Source: GCA-2746795 sp964643965
GTDB lineage: Bacteria > Chloroflexota > Anaerolineae > Promineifilales > Promineifilaceae
Assembly (NCBI GenBank): GCA_964643965.1
Contig: CAZXVH010000051.1
Location: 1-33,611 of the forward strand
Direction of reading: 5' to 3'
DNA: 33,611 nucleotides
The notes under the pieces were generated by a model. The model ran no database searches and had not been told where the DNA came from. It worked only from the letters and a program-made list of their open reading frames with translations. This document shows positions 24,085-31,147 of the stretch, in pieces. Each line of letters begins with the position of its first letter. The first letter of the stretch is position 1. Position numbers and translations under genes: made by a program.

Positions 24085-25554
24085 ATGAGCAGTGAATCTT
24101 ACTATAACATACTGGGGCTTTCACCGTCTGCCTCCCTGGAAGACATTCAGGATGCCTTTGCCGTTTTAATGGGCAGAATCCCGGAACGTGAGGCTGGCGC
24201 CACCAATCCCGAATATGAGAAACTGCTTCAGGCTTACGAGGTGCTTTCCGATAAAACCCGGCGAGCCATCTACGATTCACTTCTCAATGAAACCAAACCG
24301 GCTGCTTTAACACTCACCGTGCAAAACAGCAGCGCCAAAGTAAAAATATCAGATTCCGCTCAAATTCTTTACTTTCTGGTAGAAGTAAGCCCGCCTACCC
24401 ATGTGACCCGTTCTCGCCGTCCCCTAAACCTCTGCCTGGTATTAGACCGCAGCACATCCATGCAGGGAGAGCGCCTAAACTGTTTGAAAACGGCCGTTGA
24501 ACTCATCATAAACAAACTGGCGCCCGAAGACCTCATCTCCATCGTCGCCTACAGCGACCGCGCCGACGTCGTCACAGAACCCAGCCACATTCAAAACAAA
24601 AACAACATCATCGCCCATGTGAGAAGCATTCAAGCATCCGGCGGCACCGAAATTTATCAAGGGCTTCTCACCGGCATCGAGCAAATGCGGCAGGTAAACC
24701 ATCAAAGTTACGTCAGTCATCTCATCCTCTTAACCGATGGACATACCTACGGCGATGCCGAGCAATGCATCGAACTCGCCCAAAAAGCCAGCCAATGGCA
24801 AATTGGCATCTCCGCCTTCGGCATCGGCGCCGAATGGAACGACCAATTCCTCGATCAACTCGTGGCGCCCTCCAGCGGCCGTTCCGCCTACATCGAAAAA
24901 CCAGACCAAATCGTTGAATACCTGAAAGAAAGAATCAAAGGACTGGGCGCCATCCACGCCCGCAACCTCAGCCTCAAAAAAAGCTTTCCCGAAAAAACCA
25001 CCCTGCAATACGGCTTTAAGCTCTTGCCTTTTGCCCAACCCTTAGAACTCAGTGGCAGTGAAATTAAACTAGGCAACATAGAAGGCAAAGGTAGTTTATC
25101 CATTCTCCTGGAACTTCTGCTTCAACCACAAGAGTACGAAACCAGAATCACCATTCCCATTGAAATCACCGCTGAAATCCCGGAACACAATAATCAACAA
25201 CAAAAACTGACCACTCAGGTACAAATAACCGTTACTAAAAACACCCCGACCACTGAACCGCCCCAAGACATCGTAAAAGCCGTGCGCATGTTAAACATGT
25301 ATCGCATGAATGAAAAAGTATGGGAAGACCTGGAGGCCGGCCATTTGGGCGCAGCTGCCACGCGCCTGCGCCATCTCACCACCCGTTTGTTAGAGGCTGG
25401 CGAGATTCAATTGGCCCAACAAGCCAACGCCGAAACAGAGCGACTGTCAAATATAGGCGAACTATCAGAAGAAGGGCGAAAACGGCTAAAATTCGGAACC
25501 AGAGCCATGATTGGACAGACCATGAAAATAGAAGACACACATGATCCGTTGTAG
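24085..25554 (+). CDS. Degenerate J-domain plus von Willebrand factor A (VWA) domain protein
   Basis: The 489-residue protein starts with a J-like helical region (about 5-67: YYNILGLSPSASLEDIQDAF, then YEKLLQAYEVLSD, then RRAIYDSLL). The HPD tripeptide needed to stimulate Hsp70 is absent; the loop reads IPE. The VWA domain has a complete metal-ion site: DRSTS (Asp121, Ser123, Ser125), a Thr in ASGGTEIYQGL and Asp in LLTDGHTYGD. A beta-rich C-terminal part (about 290-400) and a helical end follow, as in bacterial VWA proteins of the TerF/inter-alpha-trypsin type. It follows the phosphatase by 9 bases and overlaps the FHA gene by 14. Likely a scaffold or sensor of the block. Confidence 0.85.
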   Translation: MSSESYYNILGLSPSASLEDIQDAFAVLMGRIPEREAGATNPEYEKLLQAYEVLSDKTRRAIYDSLLNETKPAALTLTVQNSSAKVKISDSAQILYFLVEVSPPTHVTRSRRPLNLCLVLDRSTSMQGERLNCLKTAVELIINKLAPEDLISIVAYSDRADVVTEPSHIQNKNNIIAHVRSIQASGGTEIYQGLLTGIEQMRQVNHQSYVSHLILLTDGHTYGDAEQCIELAQKASQWQIGISAFGIGAEWNDQFLDQLVAPSSGRSAYIEKPDQIVEYLKERIKGLGAIHARNLSLKKSFPEKTTLQYGFKLLPFAQPLELSGSEIKLGNIEGKGSLSILLELLLQPQEYETRITIPIEITAEIPEHNNQQQKLTTQVQITVTKNTPTTEPPQDIVKAVRMLNMYRMNEKVWEDLEAGHLGAAATRLRHLTTRLLEAGEIQLAQQANAETERLSNIGELSEEGRKRLKFGTRAMIGQTMKIEDTHDPL

Positions 25555-26041
25555 AGATTGCGGGGCAACCCAATTTGAAGGCGCCTTATATTGCAGCGAA
25601 TGCGGCCGAAACTTGCTGGCTGACCAAAGACAAGCCACAGATGTACTCCCTTTCTCAGAATTCGCCCATAAAGCGCCGCCGCCGCCTATTGCCGAACCAG
25701 AAATCACAAAATTAGAGCGAGCCAAACCCATCACCTTCATGGTCCCCAGCAGTCGTAATCGGTACACCCTGGTGTTACAAGATCAAATCAAAATTGGGCG
25801 CGTAACGGGAGAGGCTTCTGAGAACAATCTGGACCTGAGCGAAGATAACGGAACGGAATTAGGCGTCTCTCGAAATCATGCCATGCTGCAATGGTCTAAT
25901 CAGGGTATCATTATTATGGATATAGGCAGTACAAATGGTACATTCCTGAACAACCATCACCTGCCGGCCCACAAACCTTATCCACTCCAAAGCGGCGATG
26001 AATTGCGCTTTGGCGAGCTACTCGTTCACATATTTTTTTAG
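25541..26041 (+). CDS. Zinc-ribbon plus FHA domain protein
   Basis: The 166-residue protein has an N-terminal zinc-ribbon (Cys4, Cys7, Cys18, Cys21), a Pro-rich linker, and a C-terminal FHA domain. The FHA domain has GR (86-87), SRNH (110-113) and GSTNGTFLN (129-137), the phosphothreonine pocket residues. FHA domains read phosphothreonine, so it is the natural reader of the kinase's targets, or of the kinase itself. It overlaps the VWA gene's 3' end by 14 bases, which suggests translational coupling. The zinc-ribbon may bind another protein. This C4-FHA layout is common in bacterial kinase clusters. Confidence 0.92.
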   Translation: MIRCRDCGATQFEGALYCSECGRNLLADQRQATDVLPFSEFAHKAPPPPIAEPEITKLERAKPITFMVPSSRNRYTLVLQDQIKIGRVTGEASENNLDLSEDNGTELGVSRNHAMLQWSNQGIIIMDIGSTNGTFLNNHHLPAHKPYPLQSGDELRFGELLVHIFF

Positions 26042-26043
26042 GT

Positions 26044-26091
26044 AAACCGCAGAAAGTTTTCGGAAAACCGTAACATTAAAATCTGCGGTTT
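26044..26091 (+). repeat. Inverted repeat IR1 after the FHA gene
   Basis: Perfect 10-base arms AAACCGCAGA (26044-26053) and TCTGCGGTTT (26082-26091) enclose a small inner palindrome, GTTTTC-G-GAAAAC (26056-26068). There is no T-run long enough for a normal terminator. Confidence 0.7.
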
Positions 26092-26098
26092 CCTCGAA

Positions 26099-26150
26099 GG
26101 AATCGGCAAGGTTTCGCGTGATTTAATTCTGAAAATTTCTTGCCGATTCC
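26099..26150 (+). repeat. Inverted repeat IR2 upstream of the small gene
   Basis: Perfect 12-base arms GGAATCGGCAAG (26099-26110) and CTTGCCGATTCC (26139-26150) are 28 bases apart. It ends 18 bases before the ATG of the 79-residue gene. Confidence 0.75.
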
Positions 26151-26168
26151 CTAAGGTAGAAAAAGCTT

Positions 26169-26563
26169 ATGCAATCAGTAATTGTCCATGTAGCAAATGA
26201 AGATCCCATTGTCTGTGAAATAGAAGCGCTGCCAGATTNNNNNNNNNNNNNNNNNNNNNNNNNNNNNNNNNNNNNNNNNNNNNNNNNNNNNNNNNNNNNN
26301 NNNNNNNNNNNNNNNNNNNNNNNNNNNNNNNNNNNNNNGTCCATGTAGCAAATGAAGATCCCATTGTCTGTGAAATAGAAGCGCTGCCAGATTCAAAGGA
26401 TCAACTCATTCACATTCATAATCCTCGTCGTCGGGACGGAATGGATTTACACTATCTCGACGAGGATGTCAATTCTGTCATATTTCCTGTTCACCGTATC
26501 AACTTCATTCAGGTATTACCCTCAGCAGAAATTAGTGAAGTTGTCGGTTTTGTAAGAGAATAA
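26169..26563 (+). CDS. Uncharacterised 79-residue protein, split by a false assembly gap
   Basis: The frame starts MQSVIVHVANEDPIVCEI and then meets 100 Ns at 26239-26338. The 55 bases before the Ns are identical to the 55 bases after them. If the gap is simply a failed contig overlap, joining the copies restores one uninterrupted 79-residue frame ending in TAA at 26561-26563. The protein is small, mixed beta-strand-like, acidic at the N-terminus and includes NPRRRDG and FPVHRINFIQVLPS. I recognise no family. The stop overlaps the response regulator's ATG by one base (TAATG), so the two are likely coupled. The function is unknown; it may be a partner of the regulator. Confidence 0.75.
26239..26338. 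other. 100-N scaffold gap with identical 55-base flanks
   Basis: The bases at 26184-26238 and 26339-26393 are the same 55 bases. A real duplication is less likely than two overlapping contig ends that were not merged. Confidence 0.9.
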
Positions 26564-27306
26564 TGGTTGAGCAAATTCCTGATTCCTTAGAACAAAGTGC
26601 CCCTCAAATTATCCTGATCGTAGATGATGAGGCACGCATGCGCCGTTTCATCCGTATGAATATGGAATTAGAAGGGTTCCAGGTTCTTGAAGCCGAGAAT
26701 GGCGTAAAGGCGTTGGACCAAATTCGCAAATTCAATCCTGATTTGATCTTGATGGATGTCATGATGCCTGAAATGGACGGCTTTGAAACCTTACGCTTGC
26801 TCCGCGAAATATCCACCGTCCCCGTCATTCTCCTCACCGTGAAAAGCGACGAAGAGGATAAAATTCGCGGTTTGGGATTAGGCGCAGATGATTACATCAC
26901 CAAACCCTTTAGTCCGCGAGAACTCAACAGCCGGGTCAACGCTGTGATGCGGCGAGCACAATGGCCGGCGCCACCGCCCCGCACCGTGCTGCGAATAGAT
27001 GATCGTCTCTCTATCGATTTTAACCGGCATCAGGTTATCGTTGATGAGGAGCGCATTGATTTAAGACCCACAGAATATCGTTTAATAAGCCAGCTCATCC
27101 AAAACGCTGGCTGGGTCGTCCCCCATGAAACGCTCCTGGCAAAAGTTTGGGGATATGAATATCGGGACGAAACCCATTATTTACGCCTGTATATAAACTA
27201 CCTGCGCAAAAAAATTGAGGAAGACCCGGCTAATCCCAAATATATCTTGACGGAAAGAGGGGTGGGGTACCGCTTTTTTGATTTTAAGAAAGCACAAAAT
27301 GCTTAA
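26563..27306 (+). CDS. OmpR/PhoB-family response regulator
   Basis: The 247-residue DNA-binding regulator has a receiver with the acidic pair Asp21-Asp22, phosphoacceptor Asp65 in LILMDVMMPEMDG, a conserved Thr (LLTVKSDEED) and Lys in DDYITKPFSPREL. A winged-helix output domain follows with LRPTEYRLISQLIQNAGWVV and LRLYINYLRKKIEEDP ending GVGYRFF. No histidine kinase is nearby, so it is an orphan here. It may be phosphorylated by a distant kinase, or on Ser/Thr by the upstream kinase. It overlaps the upstream 79-residue gene by one base. Confidence 0.95.
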   Translation: MVEQIPDSLEQSAPQIILIVDDEARMRRFIRMNMELEGFQVLEAENGVKALDQIRKFNPDLILMDVMMPEMDGFETLRLLREISTVPVILLTVKSDEEDKIRGLGLGADDYITKPFSPRELNSRVNAVMRRAQWPAPPPRTVLRIDDRLSIDFNRHQVIVDEERIDLRPTEYRLISQLIQNAGWVVPHETLLAKVWGYEYRDETHYLRLYINYLRKKIEEDPANPKYILTERGVGYRFFDFKKAQNA

Positions 27307-27311
27307 TAATA

Positions 27312-27356
27312 CCCTTTATCTCTTTTTGTTTTTAAAATTTTTATTATCATAAAGGG
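27312..27356 (+). promoter_or_regulatory. Inverted repeat sequestering the ribosome-binding site of the RelA/SpoT gene
   Basis: Perfect arms CCCTTTAT (27312-27319) and ATAAAGGG (27349-27356) are 29 bases apart; the spacer is AT-rich. The right arm contains AAAGGG, the only ribosome-binding candidate, 2 bases before the ATG at 27359. A long-range hairpin in the mRNA could hide it. Confidence 0.5.
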
Positions 27357-27358
27357 CT

Positions 27359-29578
27359 ATGTTGCCTCATACCACTACTGATGCGGCCGCGTTTTTTACG
27401 CAAATCAATGCCTATCTTAGCGCAGAGGATCGGTTGCGTGTGCAAGATGCGTTTGTCCTGGCTCGCCAGGAACATGGCGATCAACGGCGTAAAACTGGCG
27501 AACTATTTTTTAACCATCCCCTGACCGTTGCCTCTTATTTATCTGAATACCATTTAGACGCCGCTGCTCTGGAAGCCGCCTTACTGCATGATGTGGCGGA
27601 GGATACAAAGATCTCTATCGAAGAGATTGAGGCGATGTTCAGCGTCGAAGTGGCCCAGATCGTTGATGGCGTCACCAAACTCAAGGATGTTACCGAAGGG
27701 GTTGCCAAAGGTAGACGCCTCTCCGCTCAAGAAATCCAAGACCAAACCCTGCACAAACTTTTTCGAGCCATGACAATTGATGTGCGCACGGTCATTATCA
27801 AACTGTTTGACCGCCTGCACAATATGCGCACTATCCACGCCATGCCGCTGCATAAACAACGACAAAAAGCGAAAGAAACGCTGTCAGTATACGCGCCCCT
27901 GGCTAATCGGTTGGGTTTGTGGACGCTAAAGAATGAACTAGAGGCGCTGTCTTTGGAAGTTCTACAAAACCGTGCTTATAACATCATCAGTAAACGTTTA
28001 CAAGAAGTGGAAAAGCAACATCAAGAAATGTACCACCTGGTGAGCGCAGAAATTTTCAACTGCCTGTTACAAGCAGATATAGATGTGCGCAACGTTTTGC
28101 TCTCGCCAGAAAGTATTTATTCAGTGTATCAAGACATTATTGCCACTGGTGGCTCTTACGAAGAAATTGATCGAACCATGCGTTTGAAAATCTTGCTCAA
28201 CGAGTGGCCCGCTTGTTACCAGGCTTTGGGACATTTGCATCAACTTTGGAAGCCTGTGCCTGGTACGTTTGATGATTACATCGCCGTTCCCCGAGATAAT
28301 TTGTATCGCTCTTTACATACTACTGTTTTGCATAGCAGCGGCTTACCCCTCAAACTACGGTTCCGTACAGTAACGATGGATAAAGTTTCAGAGATCGGGG
28401 TGTTGGCAAAGTGGCTTTATGCGGGAACGCCACTTTGGTCTAAAGGGGTAGCAGATCGGATAGATTCTTTTTTTGAGGAGATTGCTGAAAACATCAATGT
28501 TGAGCCAATGAATCCGGGCGCGGGTGTGAAGGGTGTGGTTGAGGATGTTTTTCGTAAACAAATCCGGGCGTATACACCACAGGGAGATGTGGTGGAATTG
28601 GGGCAAGGCGCCACACCGATTGATTTTGCCTATGCCATTCATACCGGATTGGGCAATCAAGCCCATGCAGCGTATGTCAATGATTTGTTTTATCCGCTCA
28701 ATAAGCCGCTCAGTGATGGCGATCAGGTGCGCATTGTAAAAAAGATGCGGGCACAGCCGCAACGGGCCTGGTTGGTTGAGGATTTAGGCTACATTACGAC
28801 AAATTATGCCCGATCTCATGCGCGTCGGTGGTTCAGGCGTTTGCCTCTTCATCGAGCTATTTTTGAGGGTAAACAGCTGGTTCAAGATGAACTTAATCTG
28901 TTGGGTATTCCTGATTTTCCTCATGAAGACGTGGCTGCTTTATTTGAATTTGATGATGTGCAAAACTTATATCACGCTTTGGGGCGGGCAGAACGGCTGC
29001 CAACTGAGGTTTCTCTCTATGTGCTAGAACGTATTTGGGGAGAAGGTCCAGGGCGAAATCTCGATAATTTGGTGCAGGATATTGACGGTGAGCAGTTCAT
29101 TATTACCAAATCGCCGACAAAACGGATTAACCTCTGTGGCGTCTGCCAGCCGCATCCTCGAGATTCAATTTTAGGGTATATGCGTAAAGATGGTCGTATT
29201 ACGGTGCATAAGAAAAACTGCCATCTGCTACGGCCGGAACGGGGTCGCGTGGTTAAATTAGGGTGGAGTGAAACTTCGCGTCAGGCTCGTGAAGTGACGG
29301 TGCAAATCGATGTCTATGATCGGCCGGGTTTGTTGTTTGAAATTTCTCACTTGATGGAAGATGAGCAGATTAATATTTCTTATATTTACACGCCCCCGCG
29401 TCGCGGGGGAGAATTGAATATGGTTTTGACGTTGGAGATTCTCAGACCGCGGCAGTTGGTGCGCATTCTGCATCAGGTGCAAGCGTTGCCTAATGTGTTT
29501 TCTTTGCGCTGTTTACCGGACGGGCCACCCTCTGAAAAGAATAATTCAGGGGATGGTTCATATTATCACCCGGAGTGA
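27359..29578 (+). CDS. Long RelA/SpoT homologue, predicted hydrolase-biased
   Basis: The family makes and breaks (p)ppGpp. The 739-residue protein has the full long layout: HD hydrolase (about 30-190), synthetase region (about 240-360), TGS (about 400-465, GATPIDFAYAIHTGLG) and C-terminal ACT (about 650-725). Hydrolase residues look intact: His53, His77-Asp78, Glu81-Asp82 and Asn155 in DRLHNMRT. In the synthetase region FDDYIAVPRDNLYRSLHTTV is recognisable, but the motif that normally reads E-x-Q-I-R-T is KLRFRT, with Lys332 at the catalytic Glu. Synthesis is probably weak or lost. The gene is more AT-rich than its neighbours and contains no AACGGCCGTT. Confidence 0.94.
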   Translation: MLPHTTTDAAAFFTQINAYLSAEDRLRVQDAFVLARQEHGDQRRKTGELFFNHPLTVASYLSEYHLDAAALEAALLHDVAEDTKISIEEIEAMFSVEVAQIVDGVTKLKDVTEGVAKGRRLSAQEIQDQTLHKLFRAMTIDVRTVIIKLFDRLHNMRTIHAMPLHKQRQKAKETLSVYAPLANRLGLWTLKNELEALSLEVLQNRAYNIISKRLQEVEKQHQEMYHLVSAEIFNCLLQADIDVRNVLLSPESIYSVYQDIIATGGSYEEIDRTMRLKILLNEWPACYQALGHLHQLWKPVPGTFDDYIAVPRDNLYRSLHTTVLHSSGLPLKLRFRTVTMDKVSEIGVLAKWLYAGTPLWSKGVADRIDSFFEEIAENINVEPMNPGAGVKGVVEDVFRKQIRAYTPQGDVVELGQGATPIDFAYAIHTGLGNQAHAAYVNDLFYPLNKPLSDGDQVRIVKKMRAQPQRAWLVEDLGYITTNYARSHARRWFRRLPLHRAIFEGKQLVQDELNLLGIPDFPHEDVAALFEFDDVQNLYHALGRAERLPTEVSLYVLERIWGEGPGRNLDNLVQDIDGEQFIITKSPTKRINLCGVCQPHPRDSILGYMRKDGRITVHKKNCHLLRPERGRVVKLGWSETSRQAREVTVQIDVYDRPGLLFEISHLMEDEQINISYIYTPPRRGGELNMVLTLEILRPRQLVRILHQVQALPNVFSLRCLPDGPPSEKNNSGDGSYYHPE

Positions 29579-29599
29579 TTTTGTTGGCAGGTTGAATCC

Positions 29600-29617
29600 T
29601 TATCGTCGCCACGATAA
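29600..29617 (+). other. Small perfect hairpin after the RelA/SpoT gene
   Basis: TTATCGT and ACGATAA form a 7-bp stem around a CGCC loop, 22 bases after the stop codon. No T-run follows, so it may be an mRNA 3' stabiliser rather than a terminator. Confidence 0.45.
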
Positions 29618-29691
29618 AATCTTTGCTTGTAAGGAAGTATTCTGTTCAATCGTCTAAAGGTTGTACAATTTAGAATAAGTGAAAGATAGAA

Positions 29692-29730
29692 CGGCCGTTT
29701 CCTATTCCCTATAGGTGGCGGCCATTTTTT
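29692..29730 (+). terminator. Terminator-like hairpin built on an AACGGCCGTT copy
   Basis: GGCCG (29693-29697) pairs with CGGCC (29719-29723), and CCTAT with ATAGG inside, separated by a 3x3 internal loop. Six T follow. It ends only 17 bases before the trxB ATG, so it could also act as an attenuator for trxB. Confidence 0.55.
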
Positions 29731-29747
29731 AGCAAGAAGGACAAACT

Positions 29748-30680
29748 ATGAAAAAAGAACATGTTATCATCATTGGCTCTGGTCCGGCCGGCCTTGCCGC
29801 CGCCATCTACACAGGGCGCGCCCAACTACAACCCCTGGTCATTGCCGGGACACAAATTGGCGGACAAATCGCCATTACCTCTGAAGTAGAAAATTACCCC
29901 GGCTTTTGGTCAGCAGAGAGGACGCCGACCGGCCCGGAACTGGTAGAAGTTATGCAAAAGCAGGCCGAGCATTTTGGCGCTCGCCTGGAATATGATGAAG
30001 TGGTCTCGGTGGATTTCAGCCTCGGTTCCCCATTCAGTGTGAAAACCTATAGCAATGAATACCTGGCCGACGCCGTTATCGTGACGGCCGGCGCTTTACC
30101 GCGGCGTCTGGGTATACCAGGCGAAGAGGAGTTTATTGGCCGGGGCGTCAGCTATTGTGGCACCTGCGATGGCTTCTTTTTCCGGGGCAAAGATGTCATT
30201 GTGGTAGGCGGAGGCGACAGCGCCCTGGAAGAAGGGCTGTTCCTGACAAAGTTTGCCGATTCGGTGACAGTAGTCCACCGGCGCAGCGAATTGCGGGCCG
30301 GCCCGATGCTGCAAAAACGCGCCCTCGCCAACGAAAAAATCCACTTTATTTGGGATACCGTCTTAGATGAAATCAGCGGAAACGGCGTAGTTCAGAAGGT
30401 TACCGCCCACAATGTCAAGACCAAGGAACTCTCTGAGCTGCCTATCGACGGCGTGTTTATCTTCATCGGCCATTTCCCCAACAGCAAATTCCTGGAAGGA
30501 CAGGTGCAAATGGATGAACATGGCTATCTCATCACAGATGAGTTGCAGCGTACCAGTGTGTCCGGCGTATTCGCCGCCGGAGAAATCCAAGACCCCATCT
30601 ACCGCCAAATCGGCACCTCTGTGGGTCAGGGTGTGGCGGCCGCCATGCAAACTGAGAAATGGCTCAGTGAACGAGAATAA
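29748..30680 (+). CDS. trxB: Thioredoxin-disulfide reductase
   Basis: The FAD/NADPH enzyme reduces thioredoxin. The 310-residue protein has the FAD motif GSGPAG (10-15), the active-site CGTC (Cys137 and Cys140; the usual form is CATC), the NADPH motif GGGDSA (154-159) and the HRRSELRAG segment that fixes NADPH preference. The C-terminal FAD site reads GVFAAGEIQDPIYRQIGTSVGQG, where most enzymes have GD and TAAG. The Asp-to-Glu and Thr-Ser-Val changes are mild, but may shift it toward a ferredoxin- or flavodoxin-reductase-like relative. A GAAGGA ribosome-binding site is present 8 bases upstream. Confidence 0.93.
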   Translation: MKKEHVIIIGSGPAGLAAAIYTGRAQLQPLVIAGTQIGGQIAITSEVENYPGFWSAERTPTGPELVEVMQKQAEHFGARLEYDEVVSVDFSLGSPFSVKTYSNEYLADAVIVTAGALPRRLGIPGEEEFIGRGVSYCGTCDGFFFRGKDVIVVGGGDSALEEGLFLTKFADSVTVVHRRSELRAGPMLQKRALANEKIHFIWDTVLDEISGNGVVQKVTAHNVKTKELSELPIDGVFIFIGHFPNSKFLEGQVQMDEHGYLITDELQRTSVSGVFAAGEIQDPIYRQIGTSVGQGVAAAMQTEKWLSERE

Positions 30681-30687
30681 AATAGTT

Positions 30688-30711
30688 GGTGTACAGTGAA
30701 CAGTGTACACC
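30688..30711. repeat. Palindrome in the trxB-TPR spacer
   Basis: GGTGTACA and TGTACACC are perfect 8-base arms with an 8-base spacer. It overlaps the start of the heptamer array at 30691. Confidence 0.6.
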
Positions 30712-30739
30712 GTAAACTGTACACTCTACACTAAACAGC
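30691..30739. repeat. Seven degenerate heptamers filling the spacer before the TPR gene
   Basis: Successive 7-mers are GTACAGT, GAACAGT, GTACACC, GTAAACT, GTACACT, CTACACT and AAACAGC. The last ends on the base before the TPR gene's ATG, and leaves no ribosome-binding site. Confidence 0.65.
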
Positions 30740-31147
30740 ATGTTACGCTTCTTATGGGCTTATCTAGTTTACACCTGGGGTGGACTGCATCGACTGTTTG
30801 GCAACAAGAACAGTATGCGCAGCGAACATGAGGCTGCCGTGCATTACTTCAGCAAAGCATATGAGATTGATCCCACGTTTCAACGAGTACGTTTGGAACG
30901 TGGGGTTTTGTTGTATCGGGAACTGGGCCGCTTTGAGGAGGCGCTGGCTGATTTTAATGCGCTGGCGGTAGAAAATTCTGGCTATGAAGGCGAAGCGCTG
31001 TTTAACAGGGCCTTGCTGCGGCAGCAGCAAGCACATTATGACGAAGCGCTGGCTGATTTAAATGCTTTTTTAGAACTGCCCCCGAATGTTTATTATCCAG
31101 AAGCGCAGCGTATGAGAGATGTGCTGCAAGAGATGCTCAATGAGTAA
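30740..31147 (+). CDS. Tetratricopeptide-repeat protein
   Basis: The 135-residue protein starts with an aromatic segment (FLWAYLVYTWGG), which may be a weak membrane contact, then has three TPR-like units. They are EAAVHYFSKAYEIDPTFQRV, RGVLLYRELGRFEEALADFN and NRALLRQQQAHYDEALADLN. TPR units bind other proteins; the partner is unknown. The 3' end overlaps the convergent metalloprotease-like gene by 11 bases. It follows trxB on the same strand, but with a heptamer array between. Confidence 0.8.
   Translation: MLRFLWAYLVYTWGGLHRLFGNKNSMRSEHEAAVHYFSKAYEIDPTFQRVRLERGVLLYRELGRFEEALADFNALAVENSGYEGEALFNRALLRQQQAHYDEALADLNAFLELPPNVYYPEAQRMRDVLQEMLNE

Noticed and set aside
20855..26041. A type VI or ESX secretion regulatory cluster
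   Set aside because: The kinase, PP2C and FHA set fits, but no Tss, Ess or other secretion genes are nearby.
26184..26393. A real 55-bp direct duplication or insertion site
   Set aside because: The copies abut a 100-N gap exactly, which is the typical mark of unmerged overlapping contigs.
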